From: Rhizobium grahamii CCGE 502
Lineage (GTDB): Bacteria > Pseudomonadota > Alphaproteobacteria > Rhizobiales > Rhizobiaceae
Reading direction: 5' to 3'
Length of the DNA stretch: 64,000 bases
Assembly (NCBI RefSeq): GCF_000298315.2
Contig: NZ_AEYE02000035.1
Span: 310,001-374,000 of the forward strand
Below, piece after piece: positions 49,210-59,044 of the stretch; position 1 is the stretch's first letter; the number at the start of each line of letters is the position of its first letter. The position numbers were made by a program, and so were the translations under genes. The notes under the pieces were generated by a model, which did not search any database, was not told the DNA's origin, and worked only from the letters and a program-made list of their open reading frames with translations.

Positions 49210-50520
49210 ATGTTTAATCATATGAAGGCAAAAGCCTTGCTTCGCACCCGATTCATTGCCCGCTCTGCGGCCACTGGACTTGCGCTCCTAATTGCTGCGG
49301 GAAGCGCCGCAGCTGACACCACCGTCAAGTGGCTACATCTTGAGCTCGATCCGAACTACGTCGCGATTTGGCGCAGGATTGCGGACAAATACCAGGCCGA
49401 GCATCCCGGCGTGAAGATTGAAATGCAGTTCCTTGAAAACGAGGCCTTCAAGGCAAAGCTTCCGACCTTGTTGCAGTCGAGCGATGCGCCGGATTTCTTT
49501 TACAGCTGGGGTGGCGGCGTGCTGAAGCAGCAGCTGGCAACCGGGACGCTCATGGATCTCACTGAAGCGATGAACGCCAAGGACGGTGCCTGGGTGAAGT
49601 CCTATAACCCGGCTGCGGTCAAGGGCCTGTCCTATGACGGAAAGATCGGCGCCGTGCCGTTCAAGATGGGCACTGTCTCGTTCTTCTACAACAAGGCGCT
49701 CTTCGCCAAGGCCGGCGTCGATGCTGCCGGCATCAAGTCCTGGGACGACTATCTGGTTGCCGTGAAGAAGATAAAGGGGGCCGGCATCGTTCCGATTGCA
49801 GGCGGCGGCGGCGAGAAGTGGCCGATCCATTTCTACTGGAGCTATCTGGTGATGCGCAACGGCGGCCAGAAGGTCTTCGACACTGCCAAGACCGGCGAAG
49901 GCGAGGGTTTCAACGATCCGGCGATCATCAAGGCCGGCGACCAGCTTGCCGAGCTCGGCAAGCTCGAGCCGTTCCAGCCGGGTTATCTCGGCGCCACATG
50001 GCCGCAGACGCTCGGTGTCTTCGGCGACGGCAAGGCAGCGATGATCCTGGCGTTCGAAAACACCGCGGCCAACCAGCGCACGAATGCCGGCGATGGGAAG
50101 GGGCTGGATCCTGAAAACATCGGTCGCTTCGCGTTCCCGGCTGTGACTGGCGGCGCCGGCGCCGCCACTGACACTCTCGGCGGCCTAAACGGTTGGGCGG
50201 TGACCAAGAAGGCGCCTGCTGAAACCCTTGATTTCCTTGCCTACCTGACGAACGCCGAAAATGAGCGCGAGATGGCCAAGGCCGGCATGCTCATCCCCGT
50301 CGCCGTTGGTGCCGAGGATGGTGTCACCAATCCGCTGCTGCACCAGTCTGCCGAACAGCTCGCACACTCGACCTGGCACCAAAACTTCTTCGATCAGGAT
50401 CTCGGCCCGTCGGTTGGACGTGTCGTAAACGATGTCTCCGTTGCCATCGTGTCCGGACAGATGAGCCCTGCCGATGGAGCTCAGCAGATCCAGGAAGCCT
50501 TCGAGCAGGATCAGCTCTGA
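49210..50520 (+). CDS. Sugar ABC transporter substrate-binding protein (CUT1)
   Basis: 436 residues from ATG 49210 (GGAGGAGA site). Long signal peptide ending at about residue 36 (GLALLIAAGSAAADT). Family 1 solute-binding protein pattern: IWRRIADKYQAEHPGVKIE, DLTEAMNAKDGAWVKS, VPFKMGTVSFFYNKALFAK and NGWAVTKKAP. First gene of an importer operon with two permeases but no ATPase. Divergent from ROK - Gfo/Idh - ThuA, so the substrate is probably a glucoside or disaccharide. Confidence 0.93.
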   Translation: MFNHMKAKALLRTRFIARSAATGLALLIAAGSAAADTTVKWLHLELDPNYVAIWRRIADKYQAEHPGVKIEMQFLENEAFKAKLPTLLQSSDAPDFFYSWGGGVLKQQLATGTLMDLTEAMNAKDGAWVKSYNPAAVKGLSYDGKIGAVPFKMGTVSFFYNKALFAKAGVDAAGIKSWDDYLVAVKKIKGAGIVPIAGGGGEKWPIHFYWSYLVMRNGGQKVFDTAKTGEGEGFNDPAIIKAGDQLAELGKLEPFQPGYLGATWPQTLGVFGDGKAAMILAFENTAANQRTNAGDGKGLDPENIGRFAFPAVTGGAGAATDTLGGLNGWAVTKKAPAETLDFLAYLTNAENEREMAKAGMLIPVAVGAEDGVTNPLLHQSAEQLAHSTWHQNFFDQDLGPSVGRVVNDVSVAIVSGQMSPADGAQQIQEAFEQDQL

Positions 50521-50532
50521 TCAGGACTATCG

Positions 50533-50556
50533 CGGCGCGGAGAACCCTCCGCGCCG
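50533..50556 (+). terminator. Hairpin after the binding-protein gene
   Basis: Perfect 10-bp stem CGGCGCGGAG (50533-50542) / CTCCGCGCCG (50547-50556) with a 4-nt AACC loop, 12 bp after the stop. No T run, so it is probably a stabilising or attenuating hairpin between binding protein and permeases. Confidence 0.75.
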
Positions 50557-50586
50557 CCTTCAATCAAGACAAGAGGATCGGCCTCC

Positions 50587-51525
50587 ATGACGACCATCAC
50601 CGCGACGAGCGTCATCCGTCAGCGCCCGACTGCGAGACTGTCAGCGCGCAGCAAGGATCCCAGCCTCGCGCGGCGCCTGCCTGTCCTGCTTCTGTTTCTG
50701 CCGCCAGCACTACTCCTGTTCACGATCTTCGTCATCCTGCCGATGGGCGAGGCGGCGTGGTACAGCCTCTACAAGTGGGATGGCTACGGTTTGCCGACGC
50801 AGTTTGTCGGCCTGCGGAATTTCGAGGTTCTGTTCAAGAACAGCGCCTTCCTGACGGCGCTGAAAAACAATGCTCTGATCATCGTCATTTCAATCCTGAT
50901 CCAGATTCCGCTTGCCATCTGGTTGGCGACGATGCTGGCGCACCGCATTGCCGGCGTGGTCCTCTTCCGTTTGATATTCTTCCTGCCCTACGTCCTGGCC
51001 GAGGTCGCGGCCGGCCTCATCTGGCGTTTCGTCTACGACGGCGACTACGGCTTGTTTGCCTCGGCAGCTCACCTTCTGGGTGTCGAGACGCCCTATGTCC
51101 TTGCCGACAAGGACCTGGCAATTTATGCGGTTCTGGCCGTAGTCGTCTGGAAGTATTTTGGCTTCCATATGATGCTGTTCATTGCCGGGCTGCAGTCGCT
51201 CGACAAGAGCGTGCTTGAGGCTGCTGAAATCGACGGCGCCAGTGGCTGGCAGCGGTTTCGCTATATCACGCTGCCGCTTCTCGGCTCGACTGTCCGCCTG
51301 TCCGTCTTCTTCGCCGTTGTCGGTTCGCTGCAACTCTTCGATCTCATCATGCCGCTGACCGGTGGTGGACCGTTCAATGCGACACAGACCATGGTCACCT
51401 TCCTGTTCAACTTTGGCGTCACGCGTATGCAGGTCGGCCTTGGCAGCGCCGTGGGCGTCGTACTCTTCGTCATCTGCGTGACGCTCGCCTTCGGCTACAA
51501 ACGGATATTCATGCGCAATGACTGA
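50587..51525 (+). CDS. Sugar ABC transporter permease (MalF type)
   Basis: 312 residues with six membrane segments and a polar N-terminal tail. EAA loop: SVLEAAEIDGASGWQRFRYI then TLPLLGSTV; PLTGGGPFNATQTMVTFLF is the usual pre-terminal motif. Follows the binding-protein gene after a hairpin and overlaps the next permease by 8 nt. Confidence 0.93.
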   Translation: MTTITATSVIRQRPTARLSARSKDPSLARRLPVLLLFLPPALLLFTIFVILPMGEAAWYSLYKWDGYGLPTQFVGLRNFEVLFKNSAFLTALKNNALIIVISILIQIPLAIWLATMLAHRIAGVVLFRLIFFLPYVLAEVAAGLIWRFVYDGDYGLFASAAHLLGVETPYVLADKDLAIYAVLAVVVWKYFGFHMMLFIAGLQSLDKSVLEAAEIDGASGWQRFRYITLPLLGSTVRLSVFFAVVGSLQLFDLIMPLTGGGPFNATQTMVTFLFNFGVTRMQVGLGSAVGVVLFVICVTLAFGYKRIFMRND

Positions 51526-52366
51526 TATGGCTTCTACCGCCCGGATTGCGACCGGCACGAAGATCTACCTCTACGTCTCGCTGACGATCATCGCCGCGAT
51601 CGTGCTCGTGCCCCTGCTGACGACGGCACTTGGTGGCTTCAAGGACCTCGGTGACCTGCGCACCAACCCCTTTGGATTGCCCGTCGCATGGCACCCGGAG
51701 AACTACACCGACATTCTCTTTGGGGATCGCTACTGGCGGCAGATGATGAATTCGCTGATCATTGCAACGCTAACGGTCTGCCTTACGGTCTCGGTCTCCG
51801 CCATGGCCGCCTTCACCTTCGCGCATGTAAAGTTCTTCGGCGCCGGCTTCCTGCTCAATTATTTCCTGATCGGCCTGATGTTCCCGGCTGCGACCGCGAT
51901 CCTGCCTCTGTTCATCCGAATCCGTGACCTCGGCTTGCTGAATTCCTACTGGGGTGTGGTCTTGCCACAGGTCTCCTTCGGCCTTGGCATGAGCATCCTC
52001 CTGTTCCGGAACTATTTTCGCAACCTTCCGGAAGAATTGTTCCAGGCGGCTATCGTCGACGGGTGCGGCTACATCCGCTTCTTCTGGCACATTTCGCTGC
52101 CCCTCTCGCGGCCAATCATTGCGACGGTGAGCATCATCTCCTTCGTCGGCAGTTGGAACAGCTATATTCTACCGCTGATCATGCTGAACTCCGAGGCAAT
52201 GTATCCCTGGCCGCTGGGAATCATGGTCTATCGCGGCGAGTTCGGCACGGCCTGGCAGCTGGTACTCGCCTTCATCACGTTGACGATCATGCCGACGATC
52301 GTCGTCTTCTTCCTTGCCCAGAAGCACATCATTGCCGGACTGACGGCGGGTGCGGTCAAGTCCTGA
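51518..52366 (+). CDS. Sugar ABC transporter permease (MalG type)
   Basis: 282 residues, six membrane segments, EAA loop ELFQAAIVDGCGYIRFFWHI with SLPLSRPI, and the C-terminal IIAGLTAGAVKS common to MalG-type permeases. 8-nt overlap with the preceding permease indicates coupled translation. No ATPase gene follows; the next gene (thiD) is on the other strand. A UgpC/MalK-type ATPase encoded elsewhere, perhaps 14279-15415, must serve it. Confidence 0.93.
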   Translation: MTDMASTARIATGTKIYLYVSLTIIAAIVLVPLLTTALGGFKDLGDLRTNPFGLPVAWHPENYTDILFGDRYWRQMMNSLIIATLTVCLTVSVSAMAAFTFAHVKFFGAGFLLNYFLIGLMFPAATAILPLFIRIRDLGLLNSYWGVVLPQVSFGLGMSILLFRNYFRNLPEELFQAAIVDGCGYIRFFWHISLPLSRPIIATVSIISFVGSWNSYILPLIMLNSEAMYPWPLGIMVYRGEFGTAWQLVLAFITLTIMPTIVVFFLAQKHIIAGLTAGAVKS

Positions 52367-52386
52367 CCGCGCCGAGCAGTTGAGTG

Positions 52387-53208
52387 TCAATCCACATGTC
52401 CCCCAGCCAAAGGCCATAATTCATGAAAGTGTTGAACCGGTCCGTGTCCCGAGCCTACACTCAACATTACCGAGTGTTCGATAGCCCGCGCAAGGTAAAG
52501 CTTTGCATCCGCAACCGCGGTGGGCAACGCAGTACCCTTTGCGAGTTCTGCAGCCAGCGCGCTCGAGAGCGTGCAGCCGGTGCCATGTGTGTTCGCGGTC
52601 GCAATCCTGCTCGCTTCGAACCAAGTCAGTCCCGCAGCCGACACCAGGACGTCCGGGCTGTCCTCACCAACAAGATGACCACCCTTGACCAGGACAGCTT
52701 TTGGACCAATTGCCCGAAGGCGGATTGCCTGATCCGCCATTTCCTCCCGCGACTGCGCTACATCTTCGCGAAGCAGTGCAGCAGCTTCCGGCAGGTTCGG
52801 CGTCAGTAGTACCGCGAGCGGCAACAAGCGTCGCGTTATGACCTCAATGGCGGACTTGTCGAGGAGGGCCGCCCCGCCCTTCGCCACCATGACCGGATCC
52901 AGGATCATCGGTATCTGCCCTTGCTCTTCGATGACATCGGCCACGGCATTGGCGATTTCTGCGTTGGCAATCATACCAATCTTGACAGCGTCGACACGCA
53001 CGTCAGCGAACACGGCTCTGATTTGATCGGCAACGAATGCAGCGGGGACCAGATGTACCCCGAAGACCCCTTGGGTGTTCTGCGCTGTCAGCGCAGTCAA
53101 CACCGCCATCCCATAGACACCGCGTGCGGAGAATGTCTTGAGGTCGGCCTGGATTCCCGCGCCACCCGATGGATCTGAACCGGCAATGGAGAGAACATTG
53201 CGGATCAT
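52387..53208 (-). CDS. thiD: Hydroxymethylpyrimidine (phosphate) kinase ThiD
   Basis: 273 residues of the ribokinase-like ThiD family: [20 protein letters not shown] at the N-terminus, [16 protein letters not shown] in the middle and [19 protein letters not shown] with the anion-hole GTGC and catalytic Asp region. It phosphorylates HMP and HMP-P to HMP-PP for coupling to thiazole phosphate. Its start overlaps the thiE stop by 4 nt; it is the last gene of thiMED. Confidence 0.95.
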   Translation of the reverse strand: MIRNVLSIAGSDPSGGAGIQADLKTFSARGVYGMAVLTALTAQNTQGVFGVHLVPAAFVADQIRAVFADVRVDAVKIGMIANAEIANAVADVIEEQGQIPMILDPVMVAKGGAALLDKSAIEVITRRLLPLAVLLTPNLPEAAALLREDVAQSREEMADQAIRLRAIGPKAVLVKGGHLVGEDSPDVLVSAAGLTWFEASRIATANTHGTGCTLSSALAAELAKGTALPTAVADAKLYLARAIEHSVMLSVGSGHGPVQHFHELWPLAGGHVD

Positions 53209-53840
53209 GAGCGTACCTTTCTGATGTTGGAGGCTAACTGACGGCTGGCGGCTTCAGGATCAGCGGATCCGCAGATTGCCGACACGACCGCGATACCCTT
53301 GGCTCCAGCAGCAAATACATCACAGACATGGTCAGTCTTCAGCCCACCAATCGCGATCGCGGGAACGGGGCAAACCGCGATCAGGCAGGCAAGGCCATCA
53401 AAGCCGATCGGCTGCTTGTGGTCCGCTTTTGTCGGCGTCGCAAACACCGGGCCGACTCCGGCATAATCCACGACAACGGGGTCAACCGCCCGTGCCAGGG
53501 CCTGCGTTTCCACGGAAAGGCCAAGGACCATGTCGGGCCCAAGGCGGGCGCGGGCCATACACACGTCCAAATCTTCCTGCCCAACGTGGACTCCGTCCGC
53601 TCCGACCGCGAGCGCGGCCTCGACGTCATCATTGATGATCAATAGCGCACCTGTGCCCGACAAGGCCATCTTCAGCGCGCGACCGGTTTCGATCATTCGG
53701 GAGGTATTGGCTCGCTTGTGACGCAACTGAACCACGGTCGCACCACCTGCAACAGCTGCGCGCGCAGTCTCCACCATGCCGAAAGAGGCACAAAGGTCGG
53801 GATCGATGACGAGGTAGAGAGAAAGATCGAGATGTTTCAT
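53205..53840 (-). CDS. thiE: Thiamine phosphate synthase ThiE
   Basis: 211 residues starting [17 protein letters not shown] (53840). TIM-barrel TMP synthase motifs: [33 protein letters not shown] followed by [23 protein letters not shown], and AIAIGGL. It joins HMP-PP to hydroxyethylthiazole phosphate, releasing PPi. Start and stop each overlap the neighbour genes by 4 nt. Confidence 0.94.
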   Translation of the reverse strand: MKHLDLSLYLVIDPDLCASFGMVETARAAVAGGATVVQLRHKRANTSRMIETGRALKMALSGTGALLIINDDVEAALAVGADGVHVGQEDLDVCMARARLGPDMVLGLSVETQALARAVDPVVVDYAGVGPVFATPTKADHKQPIGFDGLACLIAVCPVPAIAIGGLKTDHVCDVFAAGAKGIAVVSAICGSADPEAASRQLASNIRKVRS

Positions 53841-54640
53841 GCGGTCGTAACCCTTGCACGGTGATCGAGGCAAGGCCCGTCAATAGCGCCCAACGCGTCT
53901 AGGAACCGCCACGAAAAAGATCCCGGGCCCTCAGACTTGTCGGCCGCCAGCTCACCGGCAACAGCAAAAGTGGCAACGGCCGCAACCGTGGCTTCGAATG
54001 GTGCGCCGGGTCGCACTGCCGCAAACGCTCCCACAAGACAGGTCAACGAGCAACCGAGCGCCGTCACCCGCGGCATCAACACCGAGCCACCTTCGATGCG
54101 AAACGCCCGTTTCCCGTCGGTAATAAAATCAACGGCGCCTGTTACCGCTACGACCGCGCCGTGCCTATCTGCAAGCAGCCGCGCAGAGTGTTTGGCATGC
54201 TCAACATCGTCTCCGGTGTCGACGCCTTTACCCCGGAAAGCACCTCCGGCAAGGGCTATAATTTCGGAGGCGTTGCCGCGGATGATAGTGGGACCAAGTT
54301 TCAGAAGGAGTTCTGTGGCGTCACGGCGGAATGCCGTTGCATAGTGGGCGACGGGATCGAGAACCCATGGTTTCCCAGATTGCGTCGCTGCAATTGCCGC
54401 GGCCTCCATGCCGCGCAGCCACCCTGATGATAGCGTTCCTATGTTGATCGTGATCGCCCCGGCAAGTTTCGCAAACTCTCCAGCCTCCTCCTCTGCATGC
54501 ACCATGGCAGGAGATGCGCCGACTGCCAGAAGCACGTTGGCAGCGATATCCATGGCAACGTAGTTGGTGATACAATGGACGAGCGGGATCTGCTCGCGCA
54601 GTTCTTTCAGGAATGTACTTGGTGGTATTTGAAGCAGCAT
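53837..54640 (-). CDS. thiM: Hydroxyethylthiazole kinase ThiM
   Basis: 267 residues from ATG 54640 (MLLQIPPSTFLKELRE). Family motifs: PLVHCITNYVAMDIAANVLL, GASPAMVHAEEE, NIGTLSSGW, WVLDPVAHYAT, IIRGNASEIIALAG and the C-terminal TALGCSLTCLVGAF containing the catalytic Cys/anion site. It phosphorylates salvaged thiazole alcohol. First gene of thiMED; a TPP riboswitch lies in the leader. The operon holds salvage and joining steps only, with no thiC or thiOSGF here. Confidence 0.95.
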   Translation of the reverse strand: MLLQIPPSTFLKELREQIPLVHCITNYVAMDIAANVLLAVGASPAMVHAEEEAGEFAKLAGAITINIGTLSSGWLRGMEAAAIAATQSGKPWVLDPVAHYATAFRRDATELLLKLGPTIIRGNASEIIALAGGAFRGKGVDTGDDVEHAKHSARLLADRHGAVVAVTGAVDFITDGKRAFRIEGGSVLMPRVTALGCSLTCLVGAFAAVRPGAPFEATVAAVATFAVAGELAADKSEGPGSFSWRFLDALGAIDGPCLDHRARVTTA

Positions 54641-54708
54641 AGGGTTCGCCTTTCTATCGGGGGAAGGAAGGCGCGGGGGACCAATGCGAGAAGCTAACAA
54701 TCCCGAGC

Positions 54709-54783
54709 GACTCCCTCCGCCGGCATTATCCGGTTCAGGTTCAAAGGGTACTTCTCAGCCACCAGAAGGTCGGCGCCCCTGTC
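54709..54783 (-). ncRNA. TPP riboswitch (THI element) upstream of thiMED
   Basis: On the minus strand the ~75-nt aptamer reads from GAC (54783) through GGGGCGCC, GGCTGAGAAGTACCC, TTTGAACCTGA, CCGGATAATGCCGGC and GGAGGGAGTC (54709). CTGAGA and CCTGA...GGATAATGCC are the conserved TPP-contacting parts; P1 closes by GAC/GTC. It ends 68 nt before the thiM start, so control by ribosome-site masking or termination in that space is expected. Thiamine pyrophosphate binding should turn thiMED off. Confidence 0.95.
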
Positions 54784-55141
54784 TTTCACTCCATGCTTTT
54801 CGCAGAGAAGGAGGGGGCTGTCATCCCTTAAATGCACATACCAACCCGACGTATGAGAGAGTTTGGGCAAAGGCTTGGTCGGGCAGGTGTGCACGCAGTG
54901 TCCCACACGCTAATCGAAGCCAGCACAAATCCGGGATAACGCGCCCAGATCGATTGACAGTCGAGCTGGTCAACATTGTCTGTCAGGCATCGGCTTCACG
55001 ACATAGGAAAGACCCCAATATATGGTCGCCGACGGGGTAAGAGGGACGCGAACGTTCACAGCCGGGGAGATCGGTCTGTTACATCATCGGTCTGTCCGCG
55101 CCGTCCAACTATTCTGTGGCAAGCCGCCTCGTCGCCACTCG

Positions 55142-55224
55142 GCTAGCCTTTCTATGCGTGAAGTTGAATGCCTGTCCTGGTCGGCGGCCGGAAAGAGCAG
55201 AAAAGAAATCGCTCAACTATCACC
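55142..55224 (+). pseudogene. LuxR-type HTH fragment
   Basis: The frame reads ASLSMREVECLSWSAAGKSR then KEIAQLS, matching the first half of a LuxR/GerE HTH (compare LTPREREVLRWVAEGKS-type sequences). The recognition helix and the sensor domain are missing and the surrounding frame has no homology. Probably the remains of a regulator. Confidence 0.4.
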
Positions 55225-55462
55225 CCACAATCCGATGATGGAAATCGAGGCAAGGGGCTTCATGGCCGTATGGAAGAGGTTTCGCGCCGGGCTAATGACG
55301 TTGTCGCAGCGATCGGACGTGAAGCCACGTTGGCAGCCCCACATGGAGCCGAGAAGCTGAGAACGAGCCGTCAGCCTCCTACGGCGTGTGCTCGGGCAAT
55401 CAGAGCATTGTTAATTTCAGTGAGTCAACAGCTAGCACGCTCGACAGCGCGTCCAGCAGCTT

Positions 55463-55472
55463 TTATCTATAA
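55463..55472 (+). promoter_or_regulatory. BioR box over the bioR promoter
   Basis: TTATCTATAA, the known BioR operator sequence, ending 3 nt before the bioR ATG. A weak TCGACA-N17-TATCTA promoter (55441-55469) has its -10 inside the box, so BioR should repress itself. Confidence 0.85.
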
Positions 55473-55475
55473 ATA

Positions 55476-56099
55476 ATGACTGCTGCCACCGAGGACACAA
55501 TTGCCAATCGCATCTGCCGCGTTCTCGCGGACCGGATCATCACAGGTGCACTTGAGCCTGGTAGCAAGCTGAGGCAGGACCACATTGCCGACGAATTTGA
55601 TACCAGTCACGTACCAGTGCGAGAAGCATTCCGCCGACTCGAGGCTCAAGGGCTTGCTATCAGCGAGAGCCGCCGGGGGGTCCGCGTTGCCAGCTTTTCA
55701 AGGGCTGCGGTAGAAGAAGCCGCTCTCATGCGTTCGGTGCTGGAGGGGTTGGCATTACGCCAAGCCGCGCCGAATTTGACTGCATCCATCATGGACGAGG
55801 CGATGTCGGCGATGATAGCCGGTGATACCGCGCGTGACGCACGGACCTGGGATGAGGCAAATCGGCGCTTCCATCACCTGTTGCTCGCTCCATGCAAAAT
55901 GCCCCGATTGCTGGCAACAATCGATGATCTCCAGATGGTAGGTTCGCGATATGCGTTTGCAACCTACGGAGCGGAATGGGTTCCGCGGCTCGACTTCGAT
56001 CACCATCTAATTCTCGACCATCTTCGAAAAGGTGAGGTCAGTCAGGCCACTGTCGTGCTTGAGCGACATGTGCAACGGATAAAGCCCGTTCAGCGCTGA
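55476..56099 (+). CDS. bioR: BioR, GntR-family repressor of biotin genes
   Basis: 207 residues. N-terminal GntR winged HTH (LRQDHIADEFDTSHVPVREA, then FRRLEAQGLAISESRRGVRV) and a C-terminal FCD-type helical domain with metal-site-like histidines (RRFHHLLL, FDHHLILDHL, LERHVQR). The gene lies directly upstream of bioBFDAZ and TTATCTATAA-like boxes precede both, as described for BioR in Agrobacterium and Brucella. There is no ribosome-binding site in the 10 bases before ATG, so the mRNA is probably leaderless. Confidence 0.92.
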   Translation: MTAATEDTIANRICRVLADRIITGALEPGSKLRQDHIADEFDTSHVPVREAFRRLEAQGLAISESRRGVRVASFSRAAVEEAALMRSVLEGLALRQAAPNLTASIMDEAMSAMIAGDTARDARTWDEANRRFHHLLLAPCKMPRLLATIDDLQMVGSRYAFATYGAEWVPRLDFDHHLILDHLRKGEVSQATVVLERHVQRIKPVQR

Positions 56100-56243
56100 T
56101 TATCGATTTTCTTGCGGTCCGGCGTGGGAACCCGCTGTCGTTGCGTCGGCAGCTCAACCGCATGCCTCTCAATTCCCGCCAAGATTGATTCCACCGGCGA
56201 AATTCTCCGAGTGGTTTGTTGCGCATCTGCGTCGCGTCTATTT

Positions 56244-56272
56244 TTATAGATAATAATAGATTCTATCTATCA
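56244..56272 (+). promoter_or_regulatory. Tandem BioR boxes upstream of bioB
   Basis: Perfect box TTATAGATAA (56244-56253) and a degenerate one CTATCTATCA (56263-56272), starts 19 bp apart, i.e. about two helical turns. They sit 20-49 bp before the bioB ATG and probably cover its -10 element. Confidence 0.85.
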
Positions 56273-56292
56273 ATGCCGACGAGGAGCATCGC

Positions 56293-57267
56293 ATGAAGCA
56301 GGTGGACGGGGCTGTCACGGTTAGGACAAGTTACGCGGAAGCTAAGGTTATCTATAATTTGCCTTTCAACGATCTTCTTTTCCGCGCACAGCAGGTTCAC
56401 CGCGAGGGGTTTGACCCAAACGCAATTCAGATGAGCCGGCTTCTGTCGATCAAGACCGGGGGATGCGCCGAGGACTGCGGCTATTGCAGCCAATCGGCCC
56501 ACTACCCGACCGGCCTTAAGGCTTCCAAACTGATGGAGGTCGAGCGGGTGCTTGCAGAGGCGCGCCAAGCTCGCGACGGCGGTGCTACCCGCTACTGCAT
56601 GGGTGCGGCGTGGCGTGGCCCGAAGGACCGCGACATGGACACGCTTGTCGCGATGGTTCAGGGCGTCCGGGCGCTTGGCATGGAGACCTGCATGACACTC
56701 GGCATGCTCACGCCTGATCAGTCTGAGCGCCTCGCAGATGCCGGTCTCGACTATTACAATCATAACATCGATACCTCCGAACGTTTCTATCCGGAGATTA
56801 TCACCACCCGTGTTTTTGAAAATCGACTTGAAACCCTCGCCAATGTGCGAGGGGCTGGTATCAAGGTCTGTGCGGGCGGTATTCTCGGAATGGGAGAGAC
56901 AACAGCTGACCGGATTTCCATGCTGGTCACGTTGGCCAATCTTCCCGAGCAGCCGGAGAGCGTGCCAATAAACATGCTGATCCCAATTCCCGGATCGAAG
57001 CTTGCAAATGCCGCACCGGTCGATCCGATCGATTTCGTGCGGACCATTGCCCTTGCCCGCATCCTGATGCCGAAGTCACATGTCCGCTTATCGGCGGGGC
57101 GCACAGAAATGAGTGACGAGATGCAGGCGCTCTGCTTCTTTGCCGGAGCCAATTCGATCTTCGTGGGCGAGACGCTGCTGACGGCGGACAATCCCGGCGA
57201 AGACAAGGATGCCATGTTGTTTCAACGCCTCGGTTTGGAACCGATGGCATTGGAGCGTCACCCTTGA
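56293..57267 (+). CDS. bioB: Biotin synthase BioB
   Basis: 324 residues from ATG 56293 (GAGGAG site). Radical SAM enzyme: [18 protein letters not shown] holds the CxxxCxxC cysteines for the 4Fe-4S/SAM cluster. Other family stretches are [26 protein letters not shown] and [18 protein letters not shown], which help hold the 2Fe-2S cluster used as sulfur donor. It inserts sulfur into dethiobiotin. First gene of bioBFDAZ; overlaps bioF by 4 nt. Confidence 0.97.
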   Translation: MKQVDGAVTVRTSYAEAKVIYNLPFNDLLFRAQQVHREGFDPNAIQMSRLLSIKTGGCAEDCGYCSQSAHYPTGLKASKLMEVERVLAEARQARDGGATRYCMGAAWRGPKDRDMDTLVAMVQGVRALGMETCMTLGMLTPDQSERLADAGLDYYNHNIDTSERFYPEIITTRVFENRLETLANVRGAGIKVCAGGILGMGETTADRISMLVTLANLPEQPESVPINMLIPIPGSKLANAAPVDPIDFVRTIALARILMPKSHVRLSAGRTEMSDEMQALCFFAGANSIFVGETLLTADNPGEDKDAMLFQRLGLEPMALERHP

Positions 57268-58409
57268 GCGCGCCCGCGCTAGCCCGTTATGAGAAGACCA
57301 TGGCAGGGTTGGAACGAAGGTCTCGCTTTCGCTCCGTAGCCGCCGGAACGGGCATCGACTTTGCCTCGAACGACTATCTGGGGTTCGCCAACTCTGCTCG
57401 GCTGAAGGGGGCGATTACGGCAGCGGTTGATCGAGGTGTGCCCGTGGGCGCCGGCGGTTCGCGGTTGCTACGCGGCAACCACATCGAGCACGAGTTACTG
57501 GAGGCGGAAGCAGCACGGTTCTTCGGAGCGGAGAAGGCGTTGTATTTTGCCAGCGGTTATGCCGCCAATACCGCGATCTTCTCCACCCTTCCACAGCGCG
57601 ACGACCTGATCGTCTACGACGCCCTCATCCATGCGAGTGCACTGGAAGGAATTTCAGCCAGCAAGGCAATGACAAGCGCCGTACCGCACAATGACGCCGG
57701 TGCCTTCGAGCAGGCAATCCGTGACTGGCGCGACAAGGGAGGGAAGGGGGTTCCGTGGATTGGCGTCGAAAGCCTCTATTCCATGGATGGTGATAAAGCG
57801 CCGCTCCTTGAATTGGCCGAACTTGCCCAGCGACATGACGGTTTCCTTGTCATCGATGAAGCGCACGCGACCGGTGTCATTGGCGCAGAAGGTCGGGGCC
57901 TCGCCGGCGATCTTGGGGTTAGGAGTAATCTCCTGACGCTGCATACCTGCGGCAAGGCGCTCGGCACCAGCGGGGCGCTGCTGGGCGCCCCGAAGACCCT
58001 GGTGAACTATCTCGTCAACCGCGCGCGAAACTTTATCTACTCAACAGCACCGTCGCCGCTGATGGCCGCAGGAGTACGTGAGGCGCTCCGTATCCTGGCT
58101 GATGAGCCGGCGAGGATGACCCGATTGGAGAGACTCACGACCTATGCCGGCGCACAACTGCAATCGCGGCTGGCAACGATACCTAGCGGCTCGCAGATCA
58201 TCCCGGTCGCAATTGGTGACAATGGTCGAGCCGTCTCCATTGCCCGCAAGATGCAGGCTGAAGGGTTCGACATCCGCGCGATCCGGCCACCTACTGTTCC
58301 CGAGGGTACGGCTCGATTGCGGATCTCAATCACGCTGAATGTCGATGAACAGAAGATTGCAGCGATGTTCGCACGGCTCTCAGAGATAATGCAGGAACAT
58401 TCGTTATGA
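57264..58409 (+). CDS. bioF: 8-amino-7-oxononanoate synthase BioF
   Basis: 381 residues, reading from TTG 57264 in the 4-nt overlap with bioB. PLP alpha-oxoamine synthase: [33 protein letters not shown]-like [17 protein letters not shown] and [15 protein letters not shown] with the PLP lysine. It condenses pimeloyl-ACP/CoA with L-alanine. Overlaps bioD by 4 nt. Confidence 0.96.
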   Translation: MSAPALARYEKTMAGLERRSRFRSVAAGTGIDFASNDYLGFANSARLKGAITAAVDRGVPVGAGGSRLLRGNHIEHELLEAEAARFFGAEKALYFASGYAANTAIFSTLPQRDDLIVYDALIHASALEGISASKAMTSAVPHNDAGAFEQAIRDWRDKGGKGVPWIGVESLYSMDGDKAPLLELAELAQRHDGFLVIDEAHATGVIGAEGRGLAGDLGVRSNLLTLHTCGKALGTSGALLGAPKTLVNYLVNRARNFIYSTAPSPLMAAGVREALRILADEPARMTRLERLTTYAGAQLQSRLATIPSGSQIIPVAIGDNGRAVSIARKMQAEGFDIRAIRPPTVPEGTARLRISITLNVDEQKIAAMFARLSEIMQEHSL

Positions 58410-59044
58410 CCGAAACCTTTGTCATCACCGGCACCGATACTGGGGTCGGCAAGACCGTTTTCGCTGCCGCCCTTACGAACGCTTTGGGCAGCTACTACTG
58501 GAAGCCGGTGCAGTCCGGCCTCGATGACGGAACGGACTCGCAAACAGTGTGCCGACTGGCCGACGCGCCTTCCGAGCGCATCGTCGCTGAGGCCTACAAA
58601 CTCTCAACGCCAGCTTCACCGCATCTCTCATCCCGAATTGACGGGACCTCAATCGATCCGCGAAGGCTTGTACCACCCAATGTCGACGGGCCTCTCGTAA
58701 TAGAAGGGGCAGGGGGACTCTTAGTCCCGCTCTCTGAAAGAACGGTGTTTGCCGATGTCTTCGCCGAGTGGCAGATCCCCGTCATTCTCTGCACGCGAAC
58801 GACGCTTGGCACAATCAATCACACGCTATTGTCCATCGAAGCCATGCGCCATCGTGCGATCCCGATCCTTGGCGTCGCCTTTATTGGTGATGAGAACCTG
58901 GAAACCGAGAGCATCATCAGCACATTGGGCGGCGTTCGATCACTCGGGCGGTTGCCGCTACTCCGTAGCCTGACCGCAACGCGCTTGAGGAGGGTGTTCC
59001 ACGACAATTTTGATCTCACCGCATTTGCAGGCGCCCGGCCATGA
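58406..59044 (+). CDS. bioD: Dethiobiotin synthetase BioD
   Basis: 212 residues. P-loop [16 protein letters not shown] at residues 8-23, [16 protein letters not shown] with the Lys for carbamate formation, and [12 protein letters not shown]. It closes the ureido ring of DAPA with CO2 and ATP. Slightly short but complete. 4-nt overlaps on both sides. Confidence 0.95.
   Translation: MTETFVITGTDTGVGKTVFAAALTNALGSYYWKPVQSGLDDGTDSQTVCRLADAPSERIVAEAYKLSTPASPHLSSRIDGTSIDPRRLVPPNVDGPLVIEGAGGLLVPLSERTVFADVFAEWQIPVILCTRTTLGTINHTLLSIEAMRHRAIPILGVAFIGDENLETESIISTLGGVRSLGRLPLLRSLTATRLRRVFHDNFDLTAFAGARP

Larger units (their letters stand above)
54784..55475. other. 692-bp region between thiMED and bioR
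   Basis: No intact gene. The only recognisable trace is a LuxR-type HTH fragment at 55142-55224. It probably also carries the thiMED promoter. Confidence 0.45.

Noticed and set aside
54684-55040. 118-residue plus-strand open frame
   Set aside because: It reads through the antisense of the TPP riboswitch; no coding features.
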